Shown here: positions 19,404 to 28,462 of the stretch, one piece after another
Layout: each line of letters opens with the position of its first letter
How positions within the stretch are numbered: the stretch's first letter is position 1
Origin: Bacteroidota bacterium
GTDB taxonomy: Bacteria > Bacteroidota > Bacteroidia > Chitinophagales > Chitinophagaceae
Length of the DNA stretch: 64,000 bases
NCBI GenBank assembly: GCA_018268015.1
Contig: JAFDXJ010000003.1
Span: 80,710-144,709, forward strand
Direction of reading: 5' to 3'
Position numbers and translations under genes: made by a program
The notes under the pieces: model-generated
What the model saw: only the letters and a program-made list of their open reading frames with translations
Told to the model about the DNA's origin: nothing
Databases searched by the model: none

Positions 19404-20495
19404 TCAATCATTCATTATTTTATTCTGGTGGTTGATACTTTCCATGTGTACGGAATCAAAGTATTTGATAAGAAATTCTTTACTCAGTTTTAGTTGTTCA
19501 CTTTTAGCCAATGCCCTCTCCATGATATCATTCCAGCGTTTCGTCTGAAGTATGGTAATATTATTTTCTTTTTTGTATGCACCGATTTTATCTGCTATTT
19601 TCATACGAGCAGTAAGAATTTGCAGTAGTTCATCATCCAGCTGATCTATTTGTTCCCTCAATTTTTGAAGCGTTTCATGGGAATCCCCATTAGTCCCATT
19701 TTCACGACGCCAAATAACCTCGTTTAAGATTTCCTTTAGTTTTTCCGGAGTGACTTGTTGATTTGCATCACTCCATGCAGTATCGGGTGTTATGTGGCTT
19801 TCGATCATTAATCCGTCGAAACCAAGATCTGCAGCAGTTTGTGAAATATCCAATAATATTTCCCGTCTTCCGCAAATATGAGATGGGTCATTAAGCATCC
19901 GAATACCGGGATTGCGCCTTTTCATTTCAATGGCAAGATGCCACATGGGCGGGTTTCGATAAAGGGTATTTCCGTATGATGAAAAGCCTCGATGAATGAG
20001 TCCGGTGTCTTCAATTCCGGCTTTTAAAATTCTTTCTAAAGCCCCAAGCCATAATTCCAGATCAGGATGTATCGGATTTTTAATAAATACAGGGATATGT
20101 ACTCCTTTTAAGGCATCAGCAATTTCCTGCACACTAAAAGGGTTTACGGTTGTGCGGGCACCTATCCAAAGAATATCTATTTGATGGGTCAAAGCCTCTT
20201 CTACCTGGCGGGAAGTAGCCACTTCCACGGCTAAAGGTAAGCCGGTTAATTCCCGGGCCTTTTGTAACCAGGGCAATCCTGCAGAGCCAATCCCTTCAAA
20301 GCTCCCGGGCCTTGTTCTTGGTTTCCAAATACCCGCTCTAAAGATATCTACATAGTCTGTTTGTTTTAACTGTAAGGCTGTTTGTATAACCTGGTCTTCA
20401 GTTTCTGCACTACAAGGACCGGAAATGATCAAAGGCTTCTTATGCAGATTTGCCTGCGTAATTTTTTTGAAAGAGGAAGATGATTCCCTGATCAT
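19404..20495 (-). CDS. DAHP synthase fused to type II chorismate mutase
   Basis: A 363-residue bifunctional enzyme. Residues 1-260 are a type I-beta (KDPG-aldolase-like) DAHP synthase, which condenses PEP and erythrose-4-phosphate. It has ISGPCSAETEDQ, RAGIWKPRTRPGSFEG, and the metal/phosphate motifs near NDPSHICGRR. Residues 275-350 are an AroQ chorismate mutase helix bundle (LREQIDQLDDELLQILTARM), which makes prephenate. The fusion is a known Bacteroidota arrangement. The mutase domain may also serve as the feedback-sensing part for the synthase, as shown for related fusions. It is the first aromatic gene after the helicase, 11 bases downstream of it. Confidence 0.94.
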   Translation of the reverse strand: MIRESSSSFKKITQANLHKKPLIISGPCSAETEDQVIQTALQLKQTDYVDIFRAGIWKPRTRPGSFEGIGSAGLPWLQKARELTGLPLAVEVATSRQVEEALTHQIDILWIGARTTVNPFSVQEIADALKGVHIPVFIKNPIHPDLELWLGALERILKAGIEDTGLIHRGFSSYGNTLYRNPPMWHLAIEMKRRNPGIRMLNDPSHICGRREILLDISQTAADLGFDGLMIESHITPDTAWSDANQQVTPEKLKEILNEVIWRRENGTNGDSHETLQKLREQIDQLDDELLQILTARMKIADKIGAYKKENNITILQTKRWNDIMERALAKSEQLKLSKEFLIKYFDSVHMESINHQNKIMND

Positions 20496-20506
20496 ATCTT
20501 TATTTT

Positions 20507-22177
20507 TTACCTGGAATTCGCATCATTCATTCTAATTCGCCGTCCTTTAAAATTTTTACCATCAATAGCTCGGATCATTTGATGGGCAGCCTTTTTATCT
20601 ATTTCAATCCAACTATTCATTTCCTTCATGTCAATTTTCCCCAGGACATCTTTGCGCAAGTCACTCATATCTAAAATATATTGTAAAAAGCTGGCTTTAT
20701 AAAAGCCATCTTTAGTACCCAAATTTACAAATAAACGGGTAAAACCATTGTTTCCATCATTAAATATCTTATTCCTATCCCGGCCTTTCCCTATATATTC
20801 ATGGCTTTTATTTCTATTAAAATCGCTGTTACGCTGCCCGCGTTTTTCATCACGGATATTTAGGTCACCGGCATTTTCATAATACTTGAGAAAACGGTCA
20901 AACTCTGCTGCGGCAACTTTTTGAAGGACAGTTTCTTTTGAAATATGAGCAAATTTTTCTTCTAAGATAGGTAAGTAATTTGCATAGGCCCCCTGGCTAA
21001 TATCGGTTTCCAGTAATTTATCCATAAAATAGATAAATTGCTTTCGGCATACATCTTTCCCATCTGGCACTTCTGATCTGTGAAAAGTTGCCTGCACCAT
21101 TCTTTCCATTTGTTTCAATCTGCCTAATTCACGGCTATGCACAATACTCATACAGATTCCAGCTTGACCTGCACGTCCGGTACGCCCACTACGATGGGTA
21201 TAGACTTCCATGTCATCCGGTAATTCATAATTGATAACATGCGTTATTCCCTGTACATCAATGCCCCTGGCTGCCACATCGGTTGCTATTAACAATTGCA
21301 ATGCTTTATCCCTGAATTGTCCCATCACCTTATCTCTCTGTGGCTGACTCAGGTCGCCATGCAATGCATCAATATCATATCCTTCACGAGTCAGTTTTTC
21401 TGCTATCTGTTGTGCATCCATTTTTGTCCGGGTAAATATGAGGCCATAAATTCCGGGGTTGAAATCAATTAATCTTTTTAATGCTTCATAGCGGTGTTGG
21501 GCGGGAACCACAAAATATTGATGGTCTATATTTTTATTCCCGGTATTCACTTTTCCAACTGTAACTTCCACGGGTTCTTTCATATATTTTTTACTCACCC
21601 GTCGGATTTCTGAAGGCATTGTGGCACTAAATAGCCAGGTGCTTTGTCTGTTCGGAGTATTTTTTAGAATAAACTCGATATCGTCCTGGAAACCCATATT
21701 CAACATTTCATCGGCCTCATCGAGAACGACATATTCAATTTCTTCCAGTGTGATGGCATTTCTTTCAATAAGATCTATCAGCCGGCCGGGCGTGGCTACG
21801 ACGATGTGTGTACCTTTTTTCAAATCCCGAATCTGCAAACCAATAGAAGCTCCTCCATACACAGCTGTTATGCCAATTCCTTTCTGATGTTTTTTAAAAA
21901 GGAGAATTTCGTTGACAATTTGGATACATAATTCCCGTGTTGGGCATATCACTAAAGCTTGCGGTATTTTTTTTGAAGTATCTATTAATTGGAGTAAAGG
22001 AAGCCCAAAAGCAGCCGTTTTTCCGGTACCTGTTTGAGCCAGCCCTATAAAATCTTTAGTGCCATTCAGCAATATAGGAATAGCCTTTTGTTGAATTTGT
22101 GTCGGAGTTTCAAAGCCTAATTCACTGATAGCCTTTATTAAATTGTCATTCAGACCCAGTGATTGAAAAGTAGTCAT
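20507..22177 (-). CDS. DEAD-box ATP-dependent RNA helicase with DbpA-type RNA-binding domain
   Basis: A 556-residue helicase. Q motif and motif I (AQTGTGKTAAFG) are at about 45, DEAD box VLDEADEML near 150, SATMP near 185, and HRSGRTGRAG near 320. The C-terminal 75 residues contain NLGTKDGFYKASFLQYI and IDKKAAHQMIRAIDGKNFKGRRIRM (two separate short stretches). This is the RRM-like DbpA/CsdA domain that binds structured rRNA. A ribosome-assembly or cold-adaptation role is likely. A charged linker with RNKSHEYIGKGRDRN precedes that domain. It lies directly upstream of the aromatic genes, an odd but tight pairing (11 bases). Confidence 0.92.
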   Translation of the reverse strand: MTTFQSLGLNDNLIKAISELGFETPTQIQQKAIPILLNGTKDFIGLAQTGTGKTAAFGLPLLQLIDTSKKIPQALVICPTRELCIQIVNEILLFKKHQKGIGITAVYGGASIGLQIRDLKKGTHIVVATPGRLIDLIERNAITLEEIEYVVLDEADEMLNMGFQDDIEFILKNTPNRQSTWLFSATMPSEIRRVSKKYMKEPVEVTVGKVNTGNKNIDHQYFVVPAQHRYEALKRLIDFNPGIYGLIFTRTKMDAQQIAEKLTREGYDIDALHGDLSQPQRDKVMGQFRDKALQLLIATDVAARGIDVQGITHVINYELPDDMEVYTHRSGRTGRAGQAGICMSIVHSRELGRLKQMERMVQATFHRSEVPDGKDVCRKQFIYFMDKLLETDISQGAYANYLPILEEKFAHISKETVLQKVAAAEFDRFLKYYENAGDLNIRDEKRGQRNSDFNRNKSHEYIGKGRDRNKIFNDGNNGFTRLFVNLGTKDGFYKASFLQYILDMSDLRKDVLGKIDMKEMNSWIEIDKKAAHQMIRAIDGKNFKGRRIRMNDANSR

Positions 22178-22230
22178 GTAAAAAATTTTTTGCGAAGGTA
22201 GTTTTAAAAGAATGGGATGGGAAAATTTAT

Positions 22231-22264
22231 AAAAAAAGCCATCCCGTGGAAACGGAACGGCTTA
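22231..22264 (-). terminator. Terminator of the small lipoprotein gene
   Basis: On the minus strand, AAGCCGTTCCGT / ACGGGATGGCTT form a stem (10 of 12 pairs) followed by seven T. It lies between the lipoprotein stop and the helicase start. Confidence 0.7.
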
Positions 22265-22341
22265 TAACGATTGCTTGCCATATAAAAATTTTCACACTTT
22301 ATTCCGCAAGCTGAATAATCATTTACTCAGATCCAAATGAA

Positions 22342-22554
22342 TTACATCTTAGCTTTAACTGAATCTGTAGCTGCTTTTACTGTAGAATCAACTTTTTTAA
22401 CAGCTGTATCTACTGTAGCGCTGATAGAATCTTTAGCTGCATTTGCTAATGAATCTACATTAGTCATTGTAGAATCAGTAACAGCATCAGTAGAAGTTCC
22501 AGTACCGCAAGCTGCAAAAGCACCAATAGCTAAAACAAATAATAACTTTTTCAT
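22342..22554 (-). CDS. Small repetitive lipoprotein (70 aa)
   Basis: A 70-residue protein: MKKLLFVLAIGAFAAC forms a signal peptide with a lipobox (Cys16). A mature part follows, made almost only of Ala, Asp, Ser, Thr, Val and Lys. It has recurring units such as TDSTMTNVDS, KDSISATVDT, KKVDSTVKAATDS. The repeats resemble an amphipathic helix like those of small surface or stress lipoproteins in Bacteroidota. No enzymatic motif is present. A hairpin terminator follows. Function unknown. Confidence 0.8.
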   Translation of the reverse strand: MKKLLFVLAIGAFAACGTGTSTDAVTDSTMTNVDSLANAAKDSISATVDTAVKKVDSTVKAATDSVKAKM

Positions 22555-22705
22555 GTTCCTTTTTTTTAATTTTATGAATGTATGTGGTAATTAATACGGT
22601 GAATAAAGAAAAGTAACCCGCTTATTTAATTTTTTTTTAAAATAAATCTCTTTCCTTCTTTTTGGGTTACTTTTATTCACTTTTGGTATTAAAAAATAGC
22701 AGTTG

Positions 22706-23272
22706 ATGCCTGAATTTAGTGAACAGACTTTATTAAAACGATTTGCTGAAAATGATTCTCAAGCTACTGAAATCATTTACAAAGATCATTTTAATATGAT
22801 TCGGCATCTCATTCAGAATAATAATGGCGACCATGAAGATGCCAAAGATATCTTTCAGGAAGCCATGATTGTTTTATATGAAAATGCTAGAACGGACTCC
22901 TTTATCTTGAATTGCCAGTTAAAAACGTATCTCTACTCGATTTGCAGGCGTTTATGGTTGAAAAGATTGCAACAGGCAGGTAGAATGACCGTTTTGACAG
23001 AAGGTATAGAGGAAACAACACAGGTAGATGATGCAATGGATCATCACCAGAGATTGTCGGCTGAATTTGCTCTGATGGAAAAAGCCATGAACAACCTCGG
23101 AGAGCCTTGTAAAAGTTTACTCGAAGCCTACTACCTGGAAAAGAAAGGGATGGATGAGATTGCGGATAAATTTGGATATACCAATGCCGATAATGCAAAG
23201 AACCAAAAGTATAAATGCATGATTCGACTGAAGAAAATATTTTTTGCACATTATAATCATAATGGAAAGTGA
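22706..23272 (+). CDS. ECF-type RNA polymerase sigma factor
   Basis: 188 residues from ATG 22706 (a TTG lies one codon upstream). The region 2 pattern is DHEDAKDIFQEAMIVLYENA followed by LKTYLYSICRRLWLKRL (written here as two parts). A region 4 helix-turn-helix is around EAYYLEKKGMDEIADKFGY and NAKNQKYKCMIRLKK. This is a minimal two-domain sigma factor of the extracytoplasmic-function class. Its TGA stop overlaps the ATG of the next gene, which encodes a transmembrane protein with an anti-sigma-like cytoplasmic part. That partner is the likely regulator. Confidence 0.9.
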   Translation: MPEFSEQTLLKRFAENDSQATEIIYKDHFNMIRHLIQNNNGDHEDAKDIFQEAMIVLYENARTDSFILNCQLKTYLYSICRRLWLKRLQQAGRMTVLTEGIEETTQVDDAMDHHQRLSAEFALMEKAMNNLGEPCKSLLEAYYLEKKGMDEIADKFGYTNADNAKNQKYKCMIRLKKIFFAHYNHNGK

Positions 23273-24381
23273 TGGAAGATATTAAGCTACAAGAAACGAT
23301 TGAAAAATTCCTCGACGGGAAAATGTCTCCTGATGAAATTGCCTGGTTTGAAGATTTACGCAATGCAACTCCTGAAATAGATCAAATGGTTGTTGAGCAT
23401 AAATTATTCAGTGAGAAAATCAATGATTACGCCAATCATATTGACCTTAAACAAAGGCTCCATACCCTACATACCAGCCTTACAGAAAAAGGCGAAATTG
23501 AAGATATCCATCTTTCTTCCAGGAAAGCCAAGGTGATTTATCTCTGGAATAGGTATAAAAGAGTGACTGCAATTGCAGCTTCTATTGCCTGCATTACAGC
23601 ATTATTCATTTATGGCCTCGTAAGTTTTTTTGCTCCAGTGGCTAATATGAATGATCTGCAACAACTAAGTAAAAAAATTGACCAGGTGCAGCTTAACCAG
23701 CAAATGCAGGGCGCACGTATCCGCGAATTCGATTCTAAGATTCCTAAAGGATATACAATTACTGCCGGTGGTACGGCTTTTTTAATTGATGCAAAAGGCT
23801 ATTTGATAACCAATGCACACGTAATGAAAGGCTCCGGTGCTGTAGTTGTTGATAATAAAGGCAACGAATTTAAAGCCAAAATACTTGCCGTTGATGTAGA
23901 GAAGGACCTGGCATTATTAAAGATCAATGATGATGATTTTAAAAAATTTAATTCATTACCCTACAGCATTTCTAAGTCAAACATTGATTTGGGGACTGAG
24001 ATATTTACCTTAGGATATCCAAAAGATGAGATTGTATATAATATGGGTTACCTGAGCGCACGCAATGGATTTAATGGAGATACTACAAATTTTCAAATAT
24101 CCCTCAATGCCAATCCCGGCAATTCCGGTGGCCCGGTTTTTAATAATAAAGGTGAAATAGTAGGCATCATCAGTACGCGCCAGGCACAGGCTGAAGGCGT
24201 TGTCTTTGCCGTAAAAGCTAAAAATATTTTTGAGATGTTGAAGGGGCTTAAAGAAAACGATTCCAGCTTCCCGAATATAAAAATGCCTGTCAATACCACT
24301 TTGAAAAATGAAACCAGGGTTAACCAAATTAAGAAAGTAGAAGATTATGTGTTCCTGGTGAAATCTTATAATAGTAACTAG
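23272..24381 (+). CDS. Membrane-anchored trypsin-like (HtrA-type) protease with anti-sigma-like N terminus
   Basis: About 369 residues. Residues 1-95 are a cytoplasmic domain starting with EKFLDGKMSPDEIAWFE and PEIDQMV, resembling the N-terminal part of Bacteroidota anti-sigma proteins. One membrane helix spans about residues 98-122. A periplasmic S1C-type protease domain follows, with triad His183 (TNAHV), Asp212 (KDLALL) and Ser285 (GNSGGP). No PDZ domain follows, unlike DegP. It is translationally coupled to the ECF sigma gene (overlap of one base). This suggests that the protease senses periplasmic protein stress and controls the sigma factor through its own N-terminal domain; that link is inference. 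Confidence 0.85.
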   Translation: MEDIKLQETIEKFLDGKMSPDEIAWFEDLRNATPEIDQMVVEHKLFSEKINDYANHIDLKQRLHTLHTSLTEKGEIEDIHLSSRKAKVIYLWNRYKRVTAIAASIACITALFIYGLVSFFAPVANMNDLQQLSKKIDQVQLNQQMQGARIREFDSKIPKGYTITAGGTAFLIDAKGYLITNAHVMKGSGAVVVDNKGNEFKAKILAVDVEKDLALLKINDDDFKKFNSLPYSISKSNIDLGTEIFTLGYPKDEIVYNMGYLSARNGFNGDTTNFQISLNANPGNSGGPVFNNKGEIVGIISTRQAQAEGVVFAVKAKNIFEMLKGLKENDSSFPNIKMPVNTTLKNETRVNQIKKVEDYVFLVKSYNSN

Positions 24382-24426
24382 TTTGCCACAACAAGTCTGG
24401 CTTTCTGAAAACCGGCGGTCACTAAT

Positions 24427-25143
24427 TTAGTGAAAAAGTTCTTCTGCTTCACTCATTTTTTCGGTAGTTCCTACATCAATAAACTTTCCACCGGAATGAT
24501 CAAAGGACCTGATTTCCAGCTGTGAACACCATTCAAGATAAGTATCTATGATGGAGAATTTTTTAAATGCCGGTAGGTAGGTAAAGATCTCATGGTTAAG
24601 GATATGTATGCCACTAAATGCTTTTGGTATAAGGGTTTTGCTTTGTTGCGAAATTTTTGTTTCGCCCGTCTTTAAATTTTTCCAACCACATAAAATATTT
24701 TCTTCATTAAATAGCAATGATCTCGAAGACTTCCTGGAGGTAGTAGCCAATGTGGCCATAGATTTATTTTTTGCATGGGCTACGATCATCGCCTTTAAAT
24801 TCAAATCAGTAAGCACATCCACATTCATCAACACAAATTGATTTTCTTTTTCAAAAAAAAACTGTGCTCTCTTCAATCCGCCTCCGGTTTCTAGAACAGC
24901 ATCTGTTTCATCGCTGATCGCAAAGTTGCTTCCCCATCCATTATTTCTATGAATTTCTTCTGAAATTTGAGAAGCAAAATGATGCACATTCACCACCACT
25001 TCAAAAATGTCAAATTGTTGAAGAAACTCGATATTACGTTGGAGGAGGCTCTTGCCATTGATCATTGCCAAAGCCTTGGGATGCTTGTCAGTAAAAGGTT
25101 TCAAGCGGGTACCAAAACCGGCTGCGAGTAACATTGCTTTCAT
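24427..25143 (-). CDS. Sugar-1-phosphate nucleotidyltransferase, MurU-like
   Basis: A 238-residue nucleotidyltransferase with the N-terminal signature LLAAGFGTRLKPFTDKHPKAL (residues 5-25, split as GFGTRLKP and PKAL for the key parts) and the metal-binding NVDVLTD near residue 105. Its length and motifs fit MurU, which uses UTP to turn N-acetylmuramate-1-phosphate into UDP-MurNAc in cell-wall recycling. Specificity is inferred mainly from the partner gene, an AmgK-like kinase that overlaps it by four bases (ATGA). Other pyranose-1-phosphate substrates are possible. Confidence 0.85.
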   Translation of the reverse strand: MKAMLLAAGFGTRLKPFTDKHPKALAMINGKSLLQRNIEFLQQFDIFEVVVNVHHFASQISEEIHRNNGWGSNFAISDETDAVLETGGGLKRAQFFFEKENQFVLMNVDVLTDLNLKAMIVAHAKNKSMATLATTSRKSSRSLLFNEENILCGWKNLKTGETKISQQSKTLIPKAFSGIHILNHEIFTYLPAFKKFSIIDTYLEWCSQLEIRSFDHSGGKFIDVGTTEKMSEAEELFH

Positions 25144-26600
25144 TGATGATTTTTTTCAGTTACCCATGCTGACTTATTTAAGTGACGAAGAAGGGTGTTC
25201 ACTTTATATTTATTCCTTAAATGCCTGTTCATTTGTTCTGCTGCGTATACACTACGGTGTTGCCCACCAGTACATCCAAAACAAATTGCCAGGTGCGTGA
25301 AGCCCCTGGTTAAATAATCCTCCACATGAATATCAATGATATCAAAAATACTATTCAAAAAATCGGGCATCCTTGTTTCCAGTTCCAGGTAAAGAATAAC
25401 CGGTTTATCCTTTCCCGTGAGTGTTTTATATTGTTCTATTCTCCCTGGGTTTAATATGCCTCTGCAATCAAATACATAACCACCACCATTTCCGGAAGTA
25501 TCTTCCGGGATGCCATTTTTATATGAAAAGCTGGAGATTTCAATAAGTAAATTTGAAGTTGGTCCGGCAACAGGATGCTCAAATTTTTCAATGATTTTAT
25601 CGGAAGTTATGATTCTCAAAATTTCATTAAATGCCGGAAATTCATTAGTTATATTATTTTTTTCCAAAAATAATTTCAAATTTTTTAAAGCAAATGGGAT
25701 GCTGGACAGGAAATGAGCTTTCCTTTCAAAAAGCCCCCGAAAACCATAAGCCCCTAAAACCTGAATAAGACGAATGAGTACGAACCCATTGAATTGAAAA
25801 TGAAAATCTTTATGGTTGATCTTTTTATCTGTGAATTTTTCCACTTCCCGCAGATAAATTTCCAGGAGTTTATTTTTCCAATCTGTGGGTAAAGCAGCTT
25901 TGGCCTGCCATAGTAAGCTGGCCATATCATATTGTAAAGGCCCTTTCATCCCGCCCTGGAAGTCTATAAAAAAAATCGTTTCATCTTTCACCATCACATT
26001 GCGGCTTTGGAAATCACGAAACATAAAATATTCCTCTACATTTTTGGTAAGGGATGTTGAAAAATGTTCAAAATCATCCAACAAGGCTTGTTTATCGTAG
26101 GGTATTTTTAAGGTATCTATAAAATAATACTTGCAATAAAGGAGATCATTTAAGATAGCTTGCTTTCCAAATTCTTTTGCGGTTATACAATCATTGTAAT
26201 CTAAACCTTCATCACCTTTAACCTGCATTCTGGCCAGGTATTGTACGGTCTTTTCGTATAATAAAAATACATGTTCCGAAAATCCTTCCTTTTCCAGGGC
26301 ATTCAGTAATGAGGTATCTCCCAAATCTTCCTGGAGATAAATTTTTCCTGAAATATCAGTTGCCAAAATCCTTGGGACAGGAATTTCTTTCTCATGAAAA
26401 TGTTTGGCAAATTTGATAAAAGTGGAATTCTCTTTGATATTTTCATTAAAAGTGGCAATATAGGTTTTGTCATCTCCGAAAACCCTGTAATATTCACGGT
26501 CTCCACCTCCCGGGGCTAATTTTTCAATAGCTTCAGGCAACTTTCCGGTATACGCCTGATATAGGTTTTGAATGCCGGCTGAAATTTCTTTTTGTATCAT
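25140..26600 (-). CDS. AmgK-like sugar kinase fused to a RapZ C-terminal domain
   Basis: A 486-residue two-domain protein. Residues 1-330 are an aminoglycoside-phosphotransferase-fold kinase (catalytic RDFQSRN with Asp196, metal-binding FIDFQGG with Asp213) like AmgK, which phosphorylates MurNAc or GlcNAc at C1. Residues about 352-480 match the RapZ C-terminal domain: YVFDCRGILNPGR, then CFGCTGGQHRSVYAAEQ (Thr444, Gly445, His448, Arg449). In E. coli the equivalent TGGKHR segment lies in the glucosamine-6-phosphate site of RapZ. The RapZ P-loop domain is absent. It overlaps the MurU-like gene by four bases. A -7 motif (TAGTTTTG, 26611-26618) is upstream. A recycling kinase with its own amino-sugar sensor is a reasonable reading. 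Confidence 0.88.
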   Translation of the reverse strand: MIQKEISAGIQNLYQAYTGKLPEAIEKLAPGGGDREYYRVFGDDKTYIATFNENIKENSTFIKFAKHFHEKEIPVPRILATDISGKIYLQEDLGDTSLLNALEKEGFSEHVFLLYEKTVQYLARMQVKGDEGLDYNDCITAKEFGKQAILNDLLYCKYYFIDTLKIPYDKQALLDDFEHFSTSLTKNVEEYFMFRDFQSRNVMVKDETIFFIDFQGGMKGPLQYDMASLLWQAKAALPTDWKNKLLEIYLREVEKFTDKKINHKDFHFQFNGFVLIRLIQVLGAYGFRGLFERKAHFLSSIPFALKNLKLFLEKNNITNEFPAFNEILRIITSDKIIEKFEHPVAGPTSNLLIEISSFSYKNGIPEDTSGNGGGYVFDCRGILNPGRIEQYKTLTGKDKPVILYLELETRMPDFLNSIFDIIDIHVEDYLTRGFTHLAICFGCTGGQHRSVYAAEQMNRHLRNKYKVNTLLRHLNKSAWVTEKNHQ

Positions 26601-26610
26601 AAAACTTTTG

Positions 26611-26618
26611 CAAAACTA
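26611..26618 (-). promoter_or_regulatory. Possible -7 element of the amgK-like operon (TAGTTTTG)
   Basis: This is an exact TAnnTTTG match on the minus strand, 11 bases before the start codon. It implies a very short leader. No -33 box was seen. Confidence 0.35.
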
Positions 26619-26660
26619 CTACCTTCCAACTAAGCTTTTTGAAAATGAGATAAGAAAATT

Positions 26661-27290
26661 TTATTGTCTTTGATCAACAATCAGTAAATATTTATCCTCG
26701 AAAACGGGAAGAGGAAAAATTGAATGGATATCTATTTTTTTGGGCCTTAACCTGCTTTCAGAAATTTCTTTGGCAAGGTCACCACCTTTTAAACATACCA
26801 GGCTATTAGGGATTTGATTCGATTGCTTTTTCTTTAATAAAGGTTTTGACCAATGCCATAAATCAGCGATTGGCGCTACGGCACGTGAAACGGCAAAATC
26901 AAAAGAATTCTTAGAGAGCATTTCTGCTCTTGTATTTTTCAGGGAAACATTTTTTAGCTGTATCCCTTCAACAACCGCTGAAACCACTTTCAATTTTTTG
27001 GCAATGCTATCTACTAATGTAAACTGAACATCCGGGAAAAATATGGCAAGAGGAATTCCCGGAAATCCGCCTCCGGTGCCGATATCTACAATTTGTGTGC
27101 CCGGTAAAAAATCCATAACTGCAGCTATGGAAAGAGAATGTAAAACATGTTTTTCATATAAGCTGCCAATATCTTTTCTGGATATCACATTGATCTGACT
27201 ATTCCATTCACTATAAATTTCTTCAAGCTTTTTAAATTGCTGTATTTGATTGTCGGTAAAGTCTGTGAAATATTTTAAAATTGCTTCCAT
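26661..27290 (-). CDS. rsmG: 16S rRNA (guanine527-N7)-methyltransferase
   Basis: A 209-residue class I methyltransferase with the RsmG SAM-binding motif QIVDIGTGGGFPGIPLAI near residue 65 and the motif SRAVAPIADLWHWSKPLL near residue 135. RsmG adds the N7 methyl to G527 of 16S rRNA, and its loss gives low-level streptomycin resistance. Length is typical. Its first base overlaps the last base of the glycosyltransferase gene upstream, so the two are co-transcribed. mnmG and parA, common neighbours of rsmG elsewhere, are not here. Confidence 0.95.
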   Translation of the reverse strand: MEAILKYFTDFTDNQIQQFKKLEEIYSEWNSQINVISRKDIGSLYEKHVLHSLSIAAVMDFLPGTQIVDIGTGGGFPGIPLAIFFPDVQFTLVDSIAKKLKVVSAVVEGIQLKNVSLKNTRAEMLSKNSFDFAVSRAVAPIADLWHWSKPLLKKKQSNQIPNSLVCLKGGDLAKEISESRLRPKKIDIHSIFPLPVFEDKYLLIVDQRQ

Positions 27291-28414
27291 TAATTCCAGG
27301 TTTTTTGCGGCTTCTTCCAGAGAGAAGGAAAGAAGAACAGGTAATAGAAAAACATCCAGATATCATAAAACAGAAAGAATGGCCAAAGATCTTTTTCATT
27401 GAGTTTTTTCATTGCCTTAAATAATATCATTCCTTGTATCAATAAGCGTAAGGCAAAAACAGATAGCGCAATCCACCATGAATAAAAAAGAATGCTGGCC
27501 ATCAAAAGAGGGTATATCAGCACTTGAGAGAGAGAGAATAAACCTAACAGGAATTTATGTTTCCGGGTATAATACTTTGAAGTGGTATAATGACGGTTCT
27601 TTTGTTTTTTCCATTCATGCCAGGTTTTCGCCGGGCTGCTGATTGTATGGGCATCCTGATCAATCATGATGGTTGTATTTTTTCTATTCGCCGTTTTATT
27701 GATAAAAAGATCATCGTCACCCCCGGGTAGATGATTGATAGAAGAGAACCCTTTGACCCGATAAAAAATTTCTTTTCTATAGCTTAAATTTCGTCCTACA
27801 CCCATATAAGGTATTCCGGCTAAAGCATAAGAAAAATATTGCAGGGCGCTAAAAAATGTTTCAAACCGAATCACTTTATTTAATATCCCTTTCTTTTTTT
27901 GATAAGCGCCATAGCCGAGTACAATTTCCGTTTCAGGCAAATAAGCACTCTGCATTTTTTTTAACCAAAACTCACTGGCCGGGATGCAGTCGGCGTCTGT
28001 TAATAATACAATTTCATGTTTGGAAGATTTAATGCCAATGGATAATGGAAATTTTTTCCCCGGTATCATTTTGGCTTCCTGTGTTAGCGTGATGGGATGA
28101 AGATTTTTAAATGAACGTTGATATTCTTCAAGAATATATTTGGAGTCATCCGTAGAATTATCATTTACCACAATCACTTCATGGGTTGTTTGGTATTCCT
28201 GCACTAAAATGCCGGGTAGATTTTTGGCAAGGTTAGCCGCTTCATCTCGCCCGCAAATGATGATGGATACAGGGTATTCCTGTGTATTCATTTTCTGTGC
28301 AGTCTTATAAAAAGCCAGCTTCCTGAAAAAAAATATATAATAAAAAAGTTGGATGCAAATGACTGCCGAAAACAAATAAAAAATAATCGTACTAAATAAG
28401 GGCGGGATGAGCAT
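27290..28414 (-). CDS. Membrane-associated family 2 glycosyltransferase
   Basis: A 374-residue protein. An N-terminal membrane helix (about 8-30) is followed by a GT-A domain with SIIICGRDEAANL, VVNDNSTDDS near residue 90, the DxD-like LLTDADCIP near 135 and GGDDDLF near 228. Two or three C-terminal membrane helices are present (about 300-365). This is the layout of processive or lipid-linked sugar transferases acting at the cytoplasmic membrane. The QxxRW motif of classic synthases is replaced by KKQKNRHYTTSKYY, so the product is uncertain. It is followed directly by rsmG. Confidence 0.85.
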   Translation of the reverse strand: MLIPPLFSTIIFYLFSAVICIQLFYYIFFFRKLAFYKTAQKMNTQEYPVSIIICGRDEAANLAKNLPGILVQEYQTTHEVIVVNDNSTDDSKYILEEYQRSFKNLHPITLTQEAKMIPGKKFPLSIGIKSSKHEIVLLTDADCIPASEFWLKKMQSAYLPETEIVLGYGAYQKKKGILNKVIRFETFFSALQYFSYALAGIPYMGVGRNLSYRKEIFYRVKGFSSINHLPGGDDDLFINKTANRKNTTIMIDQDAHTISSPAKTWHEWKKQKNRHYTTSKYYTRKHKFLLGLFSLSQVLIYPLLMASILFYSWWIALSVFALRLLIQGMILFKAMKKLNEKDLWPFFLFYDIWMFFYYLFFFPSLWKKPQKTWN

Positions 28415-28462
28415 GTGTAAAAATAGTCAACCCATTGTAATCTCAATGCGTCCTCTCTTTAG

